From the NCBI RefSeq assembly GCF_051668705.1, contig NZ_CP196351.1, forward strand, positions 186,001-250,000: DNA of 64,000 nt, given 5' to 3'. The translations under genes were made by a program, and so were the position numbers. Origin of the DNA: Alterisphingorhabdus sp051668705 (lineage in GTDB: Bacteria; Pseudomonadota; Alphaproteobacteria; Sphingomonadales; Sphingomonadaceae). The notes below the pieces were generated by a model. It was not told the DNA's origin and did no database searches. It saw only the letters and a program-made list of their open reading frames with translations. Positions 51,975 to 60,869 of this stretch are shown here, piece by piece (position 1 is the stretch's first letter; the number at the start of each line of letters is the position of its first letter).

Positions 51975-52270
51975 GTCTGGTCACCGTCGCTGAATATGCC
52001 AGCCATGTTGAGGCTGATCTGGCGCGACTCAAACTGTTCGGAGAGGGTATTGATGCGCACATAATGGATGCAGGGATGGCAAGTCTTGGCCTTGGCTTTA
52101 TGACGCCTGCCCGCCTGATGGTGTTGCGCGAGGATGAGTCTCAGGCGCGTGATATATTGGCGTTATATTCCGCCGAACTGGAAGAATTGCATCGCCGCCA
52201 GATTGTCGATGATGACGATGAAAATGCACCATGGCGGCAAGGTACGCCGCCGGAAGGCGCACCATCATGA
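51971..52270 (+). CDS. DUF2007 protein
   Basis: A 99-residue protein of the DUF2007 family (putative signal-transducing, PII-like fold). Typical segments are VTVAEYASHVEADLARLKLFGEGIDAHIMDAGM and ARLMVLREDESQARDIL. The acidic C-terminus (DDDDENAPWRQG) is a variable tail. It overlaps both neighbours by 4 bp, so the PPOX-DUF2007-patatin trio is coupled. Confidence 0.88.
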   Translation: MSLVTVAEYASHVEADLARLKLFGEGIDAHIMDAGMASLGLGFMTPARLMVLREDESQARDILALYSAELEELHRRQIVDDDDENAPWRQGTPPEGAPS

Positions 52271-53058
52271 AAATCAGTCTTGCTCTGGGTGGCGGTGCCG
52301 GGCTGGGTTGGGCGCATATTGGCGTACTTCACGCGTTTAAAGAACAGAATATTGAGATTGCCGCTATCGCTGGAACATCTATCGGCGCGATTGTCGGGGC
52401 CTGTTATGCGGCGGACAAGATGGAGGAGCTGGAAGAAATTGCCAGATCAACCAATGTCTTGGCGATGCTGCGCTATATTGACCCACATTGGCGACGCGGC
52501 GGGTTAATAGGTGGCAAGCGTATTGAAGGCAGGTTAGCGGAGTATCTGGGCGATTTGGAGTTTAAAGACCTCTCCATTCCATTTTTGGCGATTAGCGCTG
52601 ATCTTGTCACTGGAGAGACGGTGGAGATTGGCGAAGGGTCATTAATTCCTGCGATTCGCGCGTCCATGTCATTGCCGGGCATCTTTCCGCCCGTTGCACG
52701 GGGTGAACAATTGCTTGTTGATGGCGGAGCGGCGCAGCCCGTGCCGGTCTCTGCTGCACGCTCATTGGCTCCCAACCTGCCTTGCGTGGCGGCCAGCCTG
52801 CAAAATGATTATGTTAACAGAGCACGTGCTGCAGGAATTGCTGCAGCGCACAATAATAGTCCGAGCAGTGTAGCCGTGACAAAGGCCAGCATAGGGCTTT
52901 CGCTTTCTAATTTGGCCAAATATGCGCTTGCGCTTGATCCGCCGGACGTCCTTTTGCCCCTGCGTGTAGGGCATATTGATATTCAGGACTTCACGAAAGC
53001 CGATGAATTGATACGAATCGGCTATGAAGACGCACAAAACTTGCTTGAAAAACTCTGA
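52267..53058 (+). CDS. Patatin-like phospholipase (RssA-like)
   Basis: A 263-residue serine hydrolase of the patatin family. The oxyanion hole is ALGGGAGLGWAHIGVL, the nucleophile Ser38 is in GTSIGA, and the catalytic Asp152 is in VDGGAAQPVP. Fold and length match E. coli RssA and YlbK-type lipases; a membrane lipid substrate is likely by family. Start chosen at the ATG overlapping the DUF2007 stop. Confidence 0.9.
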   Translation: MKISLALGGGAGLGWAHIGVLHAFKEQNIEIAAIAGTSIGAIVGACYAADKMEELEEIARSTNVLAMLRYIDPHWRRGGLIGGKRIEGRLAEYLGDLEFKDLSIPFLAISADLVTGETVEIGEGSLIPAIRASMSLPGIFPPVARGEQLLVDGGAAQPVPVSAARSLAPNLPCVAASLQNDYVNRARAAGIAAAHNNSPSSVAVTKASIGLSLSNLAKYALALDPPDVLLPLRVGHIDIQDFTKADELIRIGYEDAQNLLEKL

Positions 53059-53153
53059 TTTGTGCGTCGCAGCAATAAAATTGCTTAAAACTCACTGAAA
53101 TTGTTGCACCGCAATAAAATCTTTGCTTAACTTGATGCTTCATTAGCTGCAGG

Positions 53154-53176
53154 GGCACGATGCGAATCGATGTGCC
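53154..53176 (+). promoter_or_regulatory. Dyad upstream of glnK
   Basis: GGCAC-N13-GTGCC, 26 bp before the glnK start. It might be an operator (NtrC sites contain GCAC/GTGC halves) or a leader hairpin. No sigma-54 promoter (TGGCAC-N4-TTGC type) with correct spacing was found in the gap. Confidence 0.25.
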
Positions 53177-53202
53177 GGGCGTAAATCGGGGAAGGCAACA
53201 GC

Positions 53203-53541
53203 ATGAAATATATTATTGCTGTCATTAAGCCGCACAAGCTGGAAGAGGTGCGTGAAGCGCTCTCTGCCATCGGTGTGGCAGGGATGACTGTAACAGAGGT
53301 TAAGGGATTTGGTCGCCAGAAAGGGCAGACCGAAATCTATCGCGGGGCGGAATACACCATTAACATGGTGCCTAAAGTCAAATTGGAAATAGCCGTTCCT
53401 GCTGATCTTGCCGGTCAAGTGGTTGAGACCATTCAGTCGACCGCAGGCAGCGAATCCATTGGCGATGGCAAAATCTTTGTACTGGACCTTGAATCTGCAA
53501 CCCGCATCCGCACCGGTGAGTCCGGCGACGAAGCGCTATAA
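53203..53541 (+). CDS. glnK: P-II nitrogen regulatory protein
   Basis: A 112-residue trimeric PII signal protein. Tyr51 in the T-loop (IYRGAEYTINMVPKVKLEI) is the uridylylation site; the B-loop (GSESIGDGKIFV) and C-loop bind ATP and 2-oxoglutarate. The name glnK rather than glnB rests on its pairing with amtB, 19 bp downstream; PII then blocks the channel. An AAGG site lies seven bases before the ATG. Confidence 0.95.
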   Translation: MKYIIAVIKPHKLEEVREALSAIGVAGMTVTEVKGFGRQKGQTEIYRGAEYTINMVPKVKLEIAVPADLAGQVVETIQSTAGSESIGDGKIFVLDLESATRIRTGESGDEAL

Positions 53542-53560
53542 GCCGAAAGGGAAAGCAATA

Positions 53561-54886
53561 ATGATAAAAACACTATCAAAAATGGCCGGGCTGGCAGCGC
53601 TTGCAGCATTGTCTGTCACGCCTGCTTGGGCACAAGATGCCGCCGCGCCTGTCGTGGATAAGGGCGACACAACTTGGATGATGGTCGCCACTATATTGGT
53701 TATGGCCATGATCGTACCTGGCCTGTCGCTCTTTTATGGCGGTCTGGTTCGGACAAAGAATATGCTGTCTGTATTGACCCAGATTATTGCGGTCAGTGCA
53801 TTGGCGATGATTATCTGGATCCTTTATGGCTATTCCATCACTTTTGGCGGCGATGGCGGCCTGTTCTATGATGATTTTGCGAAGGTGTTTCTGGCCGGTG
53901 TCGGCAAAGATAGCCTGGCAGACACATTTAGCGATGGTTTCAAAATCCCGGAATATGTCTTTATCGCGTTCCAGATGACCTTTGCTGCGATCACCATATC
54001 GCTGGTTATTGGCGGTCTGGTTGAGCGGATGAAGTTTTCGGCTTTGATGCTCTTTGCCATTATCTGGTTGACCATTGTCTATTTCCCAATCGCACACATG
54101 GTGTGGGATGGTGATGGCTATATCTTCAACCAGTGGGAAGCGCTTGATTTTGCTGGCGGTACTGTTGTCCATATCAATGCAGGTATCTCTGCCTTGGTGG
54201 GTGCATATTTTGTTGGCAAACGCATGGGCTATCAAAAAGAGATTATGGCTCCGCACTCGCTGACCATGACCTTGATCGGTACCGGATTGCTCTGGGTTGG
54301 CTGGTTTGGTTTCAACGCCGGTTCGGCACTGGAAGCCAATGGCGATGCTGCTCTGGCAATGATCAACACTTTTGCAGCGACTGCTGGCGGTGTGTTGTTC
54401 TGGATGCTGACTGAGCGGGTATTGGGCGGAAAAGGCTCTTTGCTCGGCGCATGTTCTGGCGCGATTGCCGGTCTGGTTGCGATTACACCAGCTGCGGGCA
54501 ATAGCGGCCCTGCGGGTGCTATCTTGCTCGGCGGTCTAGCATCAATCATCTGCTGCTTGTTCGTTATGCGTTTGAAGCCGAAAATGGGCTTTGATGACAG
54601 TCTCGATGCCTTTGGTATTCACGGCTTGGGCGGTATTGTCGGCTCAATCGGTGTTGCCGTTGTCAACCTTGATGCTCTGGGTGGCCAAGGCGGCGTTGAT
54701 TATGACTTTGCCGATCAGTTTGTGAAGCAGGTCGTATCGGTTTTGATTGCAATTATCTGGGCCGGTGGCGGTTCTGCGATTGCCTTCTTCATCGTCAAGC
54801 TGGTTACTGGCTTACGGGTTACAGAAGAGCAAGAGCGTGAAGGCCTTGACCTCGCCGAACATGGTGAGCGTGCTTATAACTACTGA
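53561..54886 (+). CDS. amtB: Ammonium transporter AmtB
   Basis: A 441-residue Amt/MEP channel with a cleavable signal peptide (ends TPAWAQD) and eleven predicted helices. The twin pore histidines are seen in VVHINAGISALVG and FGIHGLGGIVGS. The frame is open upstream into glnK, but the ATG at 53561 has AAAGGGAAA upstream and begins the signal peptide. Co-transcribed with glnK; a terminator follows. Confidence 0.96.
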   Translation: MIKTLSKMAGLAALAALSVTPAWAQDAAAPVVDKGDTTWMMVATILVMAMIVPGLSLFYGGLVRTKNMLSVLTQIIAVSALAMIIWILYGYSITFGGDGGLFYDDFAKVFLAGVGKDSLADTFSDGFKIPEYVFIAFQMTFAAITISLVIGGLVERMKFSALMLFAIIWLTIVYFPIAHMVWDGDGYIFNQWEALDFAGGTVVHINAGISALVGAYFVGKRMGYQKEIMAPHSLTMTLIGTGLLWVGWFGFNAGSALEANGDAALAMINTFAATAGGVLFWMLTERVLGGKGSLLGACSGAIAGLVAITPAAGNSGPAGAILLGGLASIICCLFVMRLKPKMGFDDSLDAFGIHGLGGIVGSIGVAVVNLDALGGQGGVDYDFADQFVKQVVSVLIAIIWAGGGSAIAFFIVKLVTGLRVTEEQEREGLDLAEHGERAYNY

Positions 54887-54910
54887 TCCTTATATCAGTA
54901 CACATAAAGA

Positions 54911-54940
54911 AAGCCGGGGCAGCAATGCTCCGGTTTTTTT
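54911..54940 (+). terminator. Rho-independent terminator of glnK-amtB
   Basis: GCCGGGGCA pairs with TGCTCCGGT (two G-U pairs) around a GCAA tetraloop and is followed by TTTTTTT. It begins 25 bp after the amtB stop. Confidence 0.9.
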
Positions 54941-54969
54941 GTGCCAAGTTTGGTGTAATAGGATGCGTT

Positions 54970-56580
54970 TTATGACCGCAAATCCTCTTTGACGAAATCA
55001 GCGCAGCGCTCTCCAATCATGATGGAGGGCGCATTGGTGTTGCCGCTGACGATTTTGGGCATCACGCTGGCATCCGCTACATATAGCCCTTCTAGTCCGC
55101 GAAATTTCAGACGCGGCGTTAGCGGGTCATCGTCATTCGGGCCCATGCGGCAGGTGCCGACCGGGTGGTAAACCGTGTCAGACCGTTCGCGGATGATCGC
55201 ATCCAACACATCATCATTGTCCAGATTGACGGGGTAGCGGTCCTGCGGTTGATAATCGCGCAGTGCCGGCGCATCAAATATGCGGTACATGGTGCGAATA
55301 CCCGCACGCAAAACCGCCATATCACGCTCATCAGTCAGAAAATTGGGGTCAATTGCCGGTGCAGCTTTGGGGTTTGTGCTGGCCAGCCGGACAGTGCCTT
55401 TGCTTTCCGGGCGCAACACGCATGCGTGACAGCTAAAGCCATGGCCTTTGACATTTTCGCGGCCATGATCCTCCAGCATCGCCGGAACGAAATGATATTG
55501 AATATCAGGGGAAGGCACATCAGGTGCCGAGCGCGCGAAACCGCCGCTTTCTGCATAAGGTGTGGTCAAAATGCCTGTCCGCCTGCGCCTGTGCTCGACC
55601 AGCGCCTTTGCCATGCGCGCTGTTCCTGCAAGAGACGAACCAAAGCTGGCATCACTATCCGGCGTTTCAAAGCTGGCGACATAGTCCAGATGGTCCTGCA
55701 AATGCGACCCGATATGCGCATTGTCATGCACGACATTAATGCCATGCTCCTGCAAATGCGCGCCCGGGCCGATGCCGGAAAGTTGCAGAATATGCGGCGT
55801 GCCAAAGGCACCTGCGGATAAGATCACCGCTTTGCGTGCGTGCAATGTTTCTTCGCCCAGCAGGTTCTTCAATGTTACACCTATAACGCGGCCTTCCCCT
55901 GTTTCTAGCCGCGCCACCAATGCGCCGGTGCGGATATGCAGATTGCTGCGGTTACGGTGCGGCTCAATATAGGCGCGCGCGGCGCTCCAGCGCTCCCCCT
56001 TTTTCTGTGTGACCTGGTAGAAGCCATATCCTTCCTGTGTTTCGCCGTTGAAATCATTATTGCGCGGCAGCTGTAACTCTTCTGTGGCTTTGACAAAGGC
56101 CTTGCTCAACGGGTTGGACCAATGTTGATCGCTGACAGATAATGGCCCGTCCGCGCCGTGGAAATCATTGCCCCCGCGCTCATTGCTTTCACTGCGTTTG
56201 AAATAAGGCAGAACGTCATCATAGGACCATCCAGCACAGCCTTCCCCGCCATCAGATTGCGACGCGGCCCAATTGTCATAATCCCATTTCGATCCGCGAA
56301 TATACACCATGGCGTTAATCGCACTGGAACCGCCCAGCCCGCGGCCGCGCGGTTGATAGCCAATACGTCCGTTCAACCCTTTTTGCGGGACAGTATCAAA
56401 ACGCCAATTGGTGTTGTTGGGCAGAAAGGGCAGTAAGCCAGGCGTTTTGACACGCACACCATTATTGCGGCCACCTGCTTCCAGCAAGCATATGGACAGA
56501 TTGGGGTCTTCGCTCAGGCGCCCTGCAACCGCGCTGCCTGCTGATCCGCCACCAATGACGATAATGTCATATTCCGCCAT
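54970..56580 (-). CDS. GMC-family oxidoreductase
   Basis: A 536-residue FAD-dependent alcohol/choline dehydrogenase-like enzyme. The FAD motif is IVIGGGSAGSAVAGRLSED, GMC signature 1 is GRGLGGSSAINAMVYIRG, and signature 2 is GAFGTPHILQLSGIGP; the C-terminal catalytic region reads VYHPVGTCRMG with His and, further on, IMIGERCADFVK after the Asn in NTNAPS. It resembles AlkJ-type medium-chain alcohol dehydrogenases as much as BetA; with no betB neighbour I leave the substrate open. A GGGAG site supports the ATG. Confidence 0.92.
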   Translation of the reverse strand: MAEYDIIVIGGGSAGSAVAGRLSEDPNLSICLLEAGGRNNGVRVKTPGLLPFLPNNTNWRFDTVPQKGLNGRIGYQPRGRGLGGSSAINAMVYIRGSKWDYDNWAASQSDGGEGCAGWSYDDVLPYFKRSESNERGGNDFHGADGPLSVSDQHWSNPLSKAFVKATEELQLPRNNDFNGETQEGYGFYQVTQKKGERWSAARAYIEPHRNRSNLHIRTGALVARLETGEGRVIGVTLKNLLGEETLHARKAVILSAGAFGTPHILQLSGIGPGAHLQEHGINVVHDNAHIGSHLQDHLDYVASFETPDSDASFGSSLAGTARMAKALVEHRRRRTGILTTPYAESGGFARSAPDVPSPDIQYHFVPAMLEDHGRENVKGHGFSCHACVLRPESKGTVRLASTNPKAAPAIDPNFLTDERDMAVLRAGIRTMYRIFDAPALRDYQPQDRYPVNLDNDDVLDAIIRERSDTVYHPVGTCRMGPNDDDPLTPRLKFRGLEGLYVADASVMPKIVSGNTNAPSIMIGERCADFVKEDLRS

Positions 56581-56692
56581 ATTACACTCTCCCGCCTATA
56601 TATTATCATGCTTATATTGTTATCAGGAGAGTTTAATCAGTCGATTAAATTTGTCCATCATTGTTAGCATGACTGGCCATATTATCTTGAGG

Positions 56693-57649
56693 CTATTCCG
56701 CTGGAGTGACGGTGCTTGCGGGCGTGACAGGTTCGATCCGCTTATTATGTGCATTCTCAGTGAGCCAGCGCGCTTTCAGGCTATCGCTGGTGTCGCGGCT
56801 ATTGTCATGGGTCCATCCCGGCGGTTTGATCAGATAATTGGCCCGTGCTTTCCAACTCGGTGCCCGTGCGATATCGCTGGCCAGACCAACCCATTCATGA
56901 AAAGCGGCCCATAAAATATTGAAGCTGCCTAATTGGCGGACAATGCCATAGCGTATCTCTTCACCATCCGTTTCCGGAGTGAATGTGCCGAACATCCGGT
57001 CCCAGAACATAAAGACGCCGGCATAATTGCTGTCCAAATAGCGCGGGTTGGTGGCGTGGTGGACACGGTGATGGCTGGGAGTGTTCAATGCCCATTCGAA
57101 CCAGCGCGGCATTTTGTCGATGGTTTCGGTATGGATCCAGAATTGATAGACCAGATTAAGGCCTCCGCAAAAAGCCACCATTAACGGGTGGAAACCCAAC
57201 AGGAACATTGGCAGGCTAATGATAAATCCCGGGGTGAGAAATCCCGTCCATGTCTGGCGCAGCGCAGTAGACAGATTATAATGCTGGCTGCTGTGATGGA
57301 TGACATGCGCTGCCCACATCCAGCGCATTCTGTGGCCCAGACGGTGCTTCCAATAATAGGCCAGATCATCCAGTACAAAGGCCAGCGGCCATGTCCACCA
57401 GACCGCCCACCATTGCGGTCCTGCATCAAAAATGCGAAAGTCATAGGCGATAAAGGCAACGGCCAGATAAAATCCGCCAACCAGACCGCCTGCCACTGTG
57501 CTACCCAAGCCCAGCATGAGCGAGGTAAAAGTATCCTGCGGATCATAGCTATCACGTGCCTTGGTCCGCGCTATCCATATCTCGACCAGTATCGCGATGA
57601 TGAACAGCGGAACGGCTATCTGTGTAGGGCTAGGCAGAGAGATATCCAT
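56693..57649 (-). CDS. Sterol desaturase/fatty acid hydroxylase family protein
   Basis: A 318-residue di-iron membrane enzyme. The His clusters are KHRLGHR, HVIHHSSQHYNLS and SHHRVHHATN, with the FMFWDRMFGTF segment typical of the alkylglycerol-monooxygenase-like subgroup. Four hydrophobic helices are visible in the first half. It differs clearly from the member at 23.9 kb in length and in motif context, so the window holds two distinct lipid hydroxylases. Located 112 bp after the GMC gene start on the same strand direction. Confidence 0.9.
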   Translation of the reverse strand: MDISLPSPTQIAVPLFIIAILVEIWIARTKARDSYDPQDTFTSLMLGLGSTVAGGLVGGFYLAVAFIAYDFRIFDAGPQWWAVWWTWPLAFVLDDLAYYWKHRLGHRMRWMWAAHVIHHSSQHYNLSTALRQTWTGFLTPGFIISLPMFLLGFHPLMVAFCGGLNLVYQFWIHTETIDKMPRWFEWALNTPSHHRVHHATNPRYLDSNYAGVFMFWDRMFGTFTPETDGEEIRYGIVRQLGSFNILWAAFHEWVGLASDIARAPSWKARANYLIKPPGWTHDNSRDTSDSLKARWLTENAHNKRIEPVTPASTVTPAE

Positions 57650-57666
57650 CGCGTCGCTTTACCTGC

Positions 57667-58050
57667 TTATAGCAGAGCCAGCAAGCGGTGCTGTCCTTTT
57701 ACATCGCACTGCATACGCACTCTGCCGAATTGCTTGTCACCGCTACCAATGCACCAGATTGGCCCTTCCTGATGCGCATCAATGGGCTTATTCAGCAACC
57801 GGCCTGCAAATTTGGAGCCATGGCGTTTGATCACAACCACTCGCTCCTCGCTATCAATCACCAGTGCAGACTGACCATCTTCTGAAATAATCGCCTCTTG
57901 CGCAGTGAAGAAGGGGATGTTTCTCTCTGCCCATGCACATGCCTGTGACCGATTTCCAAGCCGCACTTCGCCTAAGCGCAAACCTCTCACCAATGCCGTC
58001 ACCGCAAGGATGATGATGAAGGAACCCAGAGTGATGAAAAGTAAGTTCAT
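57667..58050 (-). CDS. Hypothetical protein with N-terminal membrane helix
   Basis: A 127-residue protein I cannot place in a family. Residues 1-23 form one hydrophobic helix (LLFITLGSFIIILAVTALV). The rest is a small soluble domain with beta-rich segments (ALVIDSEERVVVIKRHGSKFAGRLL, EGPIWCIGSGDKQFGRVRMQ), probably facing the cytoplasm. It lies 17 bp upstream of the sterol desaturase on the same strand and could be co-transcribed with it. Codon pattern and clean start favour a real gene. Confidence 0.65.
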   Translation of the reverse strand: MNLLFITLGSFIIILAVTALVRGLRLGEVRLGNRSQACAWAERNIPFFTAQEAIISEDGQSALVIDSEERVVVIKRHGSKFAGRLLNKPIDAHQEGPIWCIGSGDKQFGRVRMQCDVKGQHRLLALL

Positions 58051-58098
58051 GGTGCAAAGATTAGCATGTTGCAGTGAACGGTATATGACCGTCTAAGT

Positions 58099-58704
58099 TT
58101 ACTCTCCGCTAGCCTGTCCTGCCAATTGGTCCAGTAGGGGGCGGATCATGCTGACATCATAGCCGGCATTGCCAGCCAGACGGGCAATCTCACCCACCGG
58201 CATACCATCACGCGCCTGACGCAGCGACCATAGCAATGTGGAGCGTGTGCCCGACCGGCAGAAAGCAAGTGTTTTGCCCTTATCAGCTACATCCAGCGCC
58301 TTATCCAACGCATCAATTTGCGGCGCGGAAAAACCGGCATGGGTGACGGGAATGGCGATATAGGTAATGCCCGCTGCCTCAGCCGCCGCCTTAATATCAT
58401 CGCCCGCAGGCTGGCCCGGCTCTTCATCATCGGGCCGGTTGTTGATAATCAATGTCACGCCCTGCGCCTTGGCCTCGGCGACATCGGCCACGGTAATTTG
58501 CGGGGCGACAAGCATATCGTCGGTCAGGGTACGGAACATATTCTCATCCTTATTAGCGGTAGTGATTGCAGGAGCATCAGGTGTTTCAGGGGTTTCTGGT
58601 GCAATATTGGACTGGTCAGCATCCGTAGACGTTGAGCAACCAGCCAAAAATAAGGGTGTCACAATGGCTAAAGCGGAAGCCGTAAAAACTTGTGCTATGG
58701 TCAT
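58099..58704 (-). CDS. TIGR01244-family phosphatase-like lipoprotein
   Basis: A 201-residue protein. From Met56 on (MFRTLTDDMLVAPQI) it is a complete TIGR01244/DUF442 domain, related to dual-specificity phosphatases and sulfurtransferases, with the active-site loop C-x5-R at Cys149-Arg154 (FCRSGTRS). Before it lie a lipoprotein signal peptide with lipobox LAGC (Cys23) and a Pro/Glu/Thr-rich spacer, which family members usually lack. Met56 has its own AAGGA eight bases upstream, so both a lipoprotein and a cytosolic form are possible. The first ATG overlaps the stop of the upstream lipoprotein gene (ATGA). Confidence 0.85.
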   Translation of the reverse strand: MTIAQVFTASALAIVTPLFLAGCSTSTDADQSNIAPETPETPDAPAITTANKDENMFRTLTDDMLVAPQITVADVAEAKAQGVTLIINNRPDDEEPGQPAGDDIKAAAEAAGITYIAIPVTHAGFSAPQIDALDKALDVADKGKTLAFCRSGTRSTLLWSLRQARDGMPVGEIARLAGNAGYDVSMIRPLLDQLAGQASGE

Positions 58705-59039
58705 GTCTCTATGTCCTCTTCAAATTCACGCAATATTGCGGTGACCTGTTTATCATCCTGATATTGCAATTTCAGTACTGCCAGCTTTTTATCAGTCCCA
58801 ATGCACGTTTCAGCAATCTGGCTATCGAGAAATGCGTCGCGCGCAGCATCGTCCCCACGTGGCTCGCTGCGGAAATGGTCACAGGCCTGACGCTGGACAA
58901 TAAAAGACCGCACATCAGCAGGTATATTGGTGTCGAAAGCTACGCCAAAATTATCCGTTTCTGGTCCCTTAGGCGTTGTACAAGCCGCCATGGTGAAACA
59001 GACGCATATCGCTATCAAAAATAGTCTGGCACTGTGCAT
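58701..59039 (-). CDS. Small lipoprotein of unknown function
   Basis: A 112-residue protein beginning MHSARLFLIAICVCFTMAAC, a signal peptide ending in a lipobox with Cys20, then a polar domain with two further Cys (QACDHF and ETCIG) that could form a disulfide. The family is not recognised. The frame is open to 59081, but the ATG at 59039 gives a proper signal peptide. It overlaps the TIGR01244 lipoprotein gene by 4 bp, so both are co-expressed and perhaps work together in the envelope. Confidence 0.75.
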   Translation of the reverse strand: MHSARLFLIAICVCFTMAACTTPKGPETDNFGVAFDTNIPADVRSFIVQRQACDHFRSEPRGDDAARDAFLDSQIAETCIGTDKKLAVLKLQYQDDKQVTAILREFEEDIET

Positions 59040-59091
59040 ATGGTTTGAGATAGCAAAGTTTTCGCATGATGAGAAATGCAAAACAGAAACC

Positions 59092-60867
59092 TTAATATTG
59101 CCGGATTACCGCCAGAAAAGCATCGCCATAAGCGTCCAGCTTTTTGGCGCCAATGCCGGGCAGTACGGCCAGATCGTTTAAAGAGACGGGGCGAGTGCGC
59201 ACCATATCGCGCAGCACGCTATCGTGGAAAATGACATAGGGCGGCACATTGCTGGCATCGGCCAGTGCCTTGCGCGTGTCGCGTAGCGCTTCAAACAGCG
59301 GGTCGCCGACCGGATTGGGCGTTTGTCCAGCACGCCCGCGGCGCGATTTGCGTTTTGGTGGCTCGGCAATCATCACCTTTTGCTCCCCGCGCAAAACAGG
59401 TCGCGCAGCAGCGCCGATTGCCAGCCCGCCATGTTCAGTGCTGGTCAGCATGTCATGCGCCATCAGGCTGCGCATGACGCCGCGCAACAAAGGGGCTTCT
59501 TCCGCGCTCATAATCCCGAAAACGGAAAGACGGTTATGGCCGCGCTCCAATATTTTGGGGTCATCGCGGCCAAGCAATACTTTTTCCAAATGTGTGATGC
59601 CAAAGCTCTGGCCAGTGCGATAGGCTGCGCTCAACAATTTGCGGGCCAGTTCGGTCACGTCGATCATTTTGGGCGGGTTTTCGCAATTGTCGCAATTGCC
59701 GCATATTTGCGCTGGCTGTTCATCAAAATGGCGCAGCAAGATAGCGCGGCGGCATGTGGGCGCTTCCACCAGAGCGGCCAACGTATTGAGCCGTGCGCGT
59801 TCGCTCGCCATGCGCTCTTCATCCACTTCGCTGAGCCTTTGGCGGGCCAAGGTAAAGTCACTCGCGCCCCAGAGCATCACTGCTTCGGCAGGGTCCCCAT
59901 CGCGCCCGGCACGGCCCGTTTCCTGATAATAGGCTTCCAGCGATTTGGGCAATCCGGCATGGATGACAAAGCGCACATCAGGCTTGTCTATCCCCATGCC
60001 AAAGGCGATGGTGGCGACCATCACCATATTTTCCGACCGCACAAAATCGGCCTGTGCCGCTGCGCGTTCTTCAGCAGGGCGCCCTGCGTGATAAACACCA
60101 ACCGGACGACCCGTTTCAGCAATTTGTGCCGCCAGTTTCTCGGTCGCCTTGCGCGTCGGAGCATAGACAATGCCAGCACCTGGATTGCGCGCCAGAACAT
60201 CGGCAATTTGGCGTGCCGGTGTCTCACGCGGGGCGATGGCATAGCGAATATTGGGCCGGTCAAAACCCGCCAGAATCAAACCATCTTCGGCTATGCCCAA
60301 TTGCCGCAAAATATCATTGCGTGTCGTGCGGTCGGCAGTTGCGGTCAGCGCCAGACGCGGCACATTGTCAAAGCGGTCAAGCAATGGCCGCAACAAGCGA
60401 TAATCTGGGCGGAAGTCATGCCCCCATTCAGAGACGCAATGCGCTTCGTCAATGGCAAACAATGCAATATTGGCAGCGCTTAAAAGGTTTTGAAAGCCTG
60501 ACCCCGTGGCACGTTCGGGCGCGACATATAACAGGTCCAACGAACCATCGCGCAGCCGCTGCGCCGTGGCGGCATTGTCACTATCGGCAGATGTCATGGC
60601 CGCCGCGCGGATGCCCAGAGCTGTGGCGGCGCGGATCTGATCATGCATCAGGGCTATGAGCGGGGAAATGACGATGGCCGTGCCTGATCGTGCCAATGCT
60701 GGCAGTTGGTAACAGAGTGATTTGCCAGCCCCTGTAGGCATGACTGCCAAAGTATTTTGCCCGTTCAGCAGGCGATCGACCACAGCTTCCTGCCGCCCAC
60801 GAAAGCCAGAAAAGCCGAATGTCTGGCGCAATATATTGTGCGGATTATCCGCTATCATGGTGGCCAT
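59092..60867 (-). CDS. recQ: ATP-dependent DNA helicase RecQ
   Basis: A 591-residue 3'-5' DNA helicase. Walker A is MPTGAGKSLCYQLP, Walker B is the DEAH box in FAIDEAHCVSEWGHDFRPDY (aromatic-rich loop included), motif VI is QETGRAGRDG, the zinc-binding region has CRRAILLRHF and CGNCDNC, then winged helix and a C-terminal HRDC domain (LRDMVRTRPVSLNDLAVLPGIG). It starts 2 bp after the DUF2339 stop, so the two are co-transcribed. Confidence 0.95.
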   Translation of the reverse strand: MATMIADNPHNILRQTFGFSGFRGRQEAVVDRLLNGQNTLAVMPTGAGKSLCYQLPALARSGTAIVISPLIALMHDQIRAATALGIRAAAMTSADSDNAATAQRLRDGSLDLLYVAPERATGSGFQNLLSAANIALFAIDEAHCVSEWGHDFRPDYRLLRPLLDRFDNVPRLALTATADRTTRNDILRQLGIAEDGLILAGFDRPNIRYAIAPRETPARQIADVLARNPGAGIVYAPTRKATEKLAAQIAETGRPVGVYHAGRPAEERAAAQADFVRSENMVMVATIAFGMGIDKPDVRFVIHAGLPKSLEAYYQETGRAGRDGDPAEAVMLWGASDFTLARQRLSEVDEERMASERARLNTLAALVEAPTCRRAILLRHFDEQPAQICGNCDNCENPPKMIDVTELARKLLSAAYRTGQSFGITHLEKVLLGRDDPKILERGHNRLSVFGIMSAEEAPLLRGVMRSLMAHDMLTSTEHGGLAIGAAARPVLRGEQKVMIAEPPKRKSRRGRAGQTPNPVGDPLFEALRDTRKALADASNVPPYVIFHDSVLRDMVRTRPVSLNDLAVLPGIGAKKLDAYGDAFLAVIRQY

Positions 60868-60869
60868 AT

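Noticed and set aside
59323..60483. 386-codon plus-strand ORF inside recQ
   Set aside because: Long antisense shadow caused by codon bias in recQ; no motif recognised.
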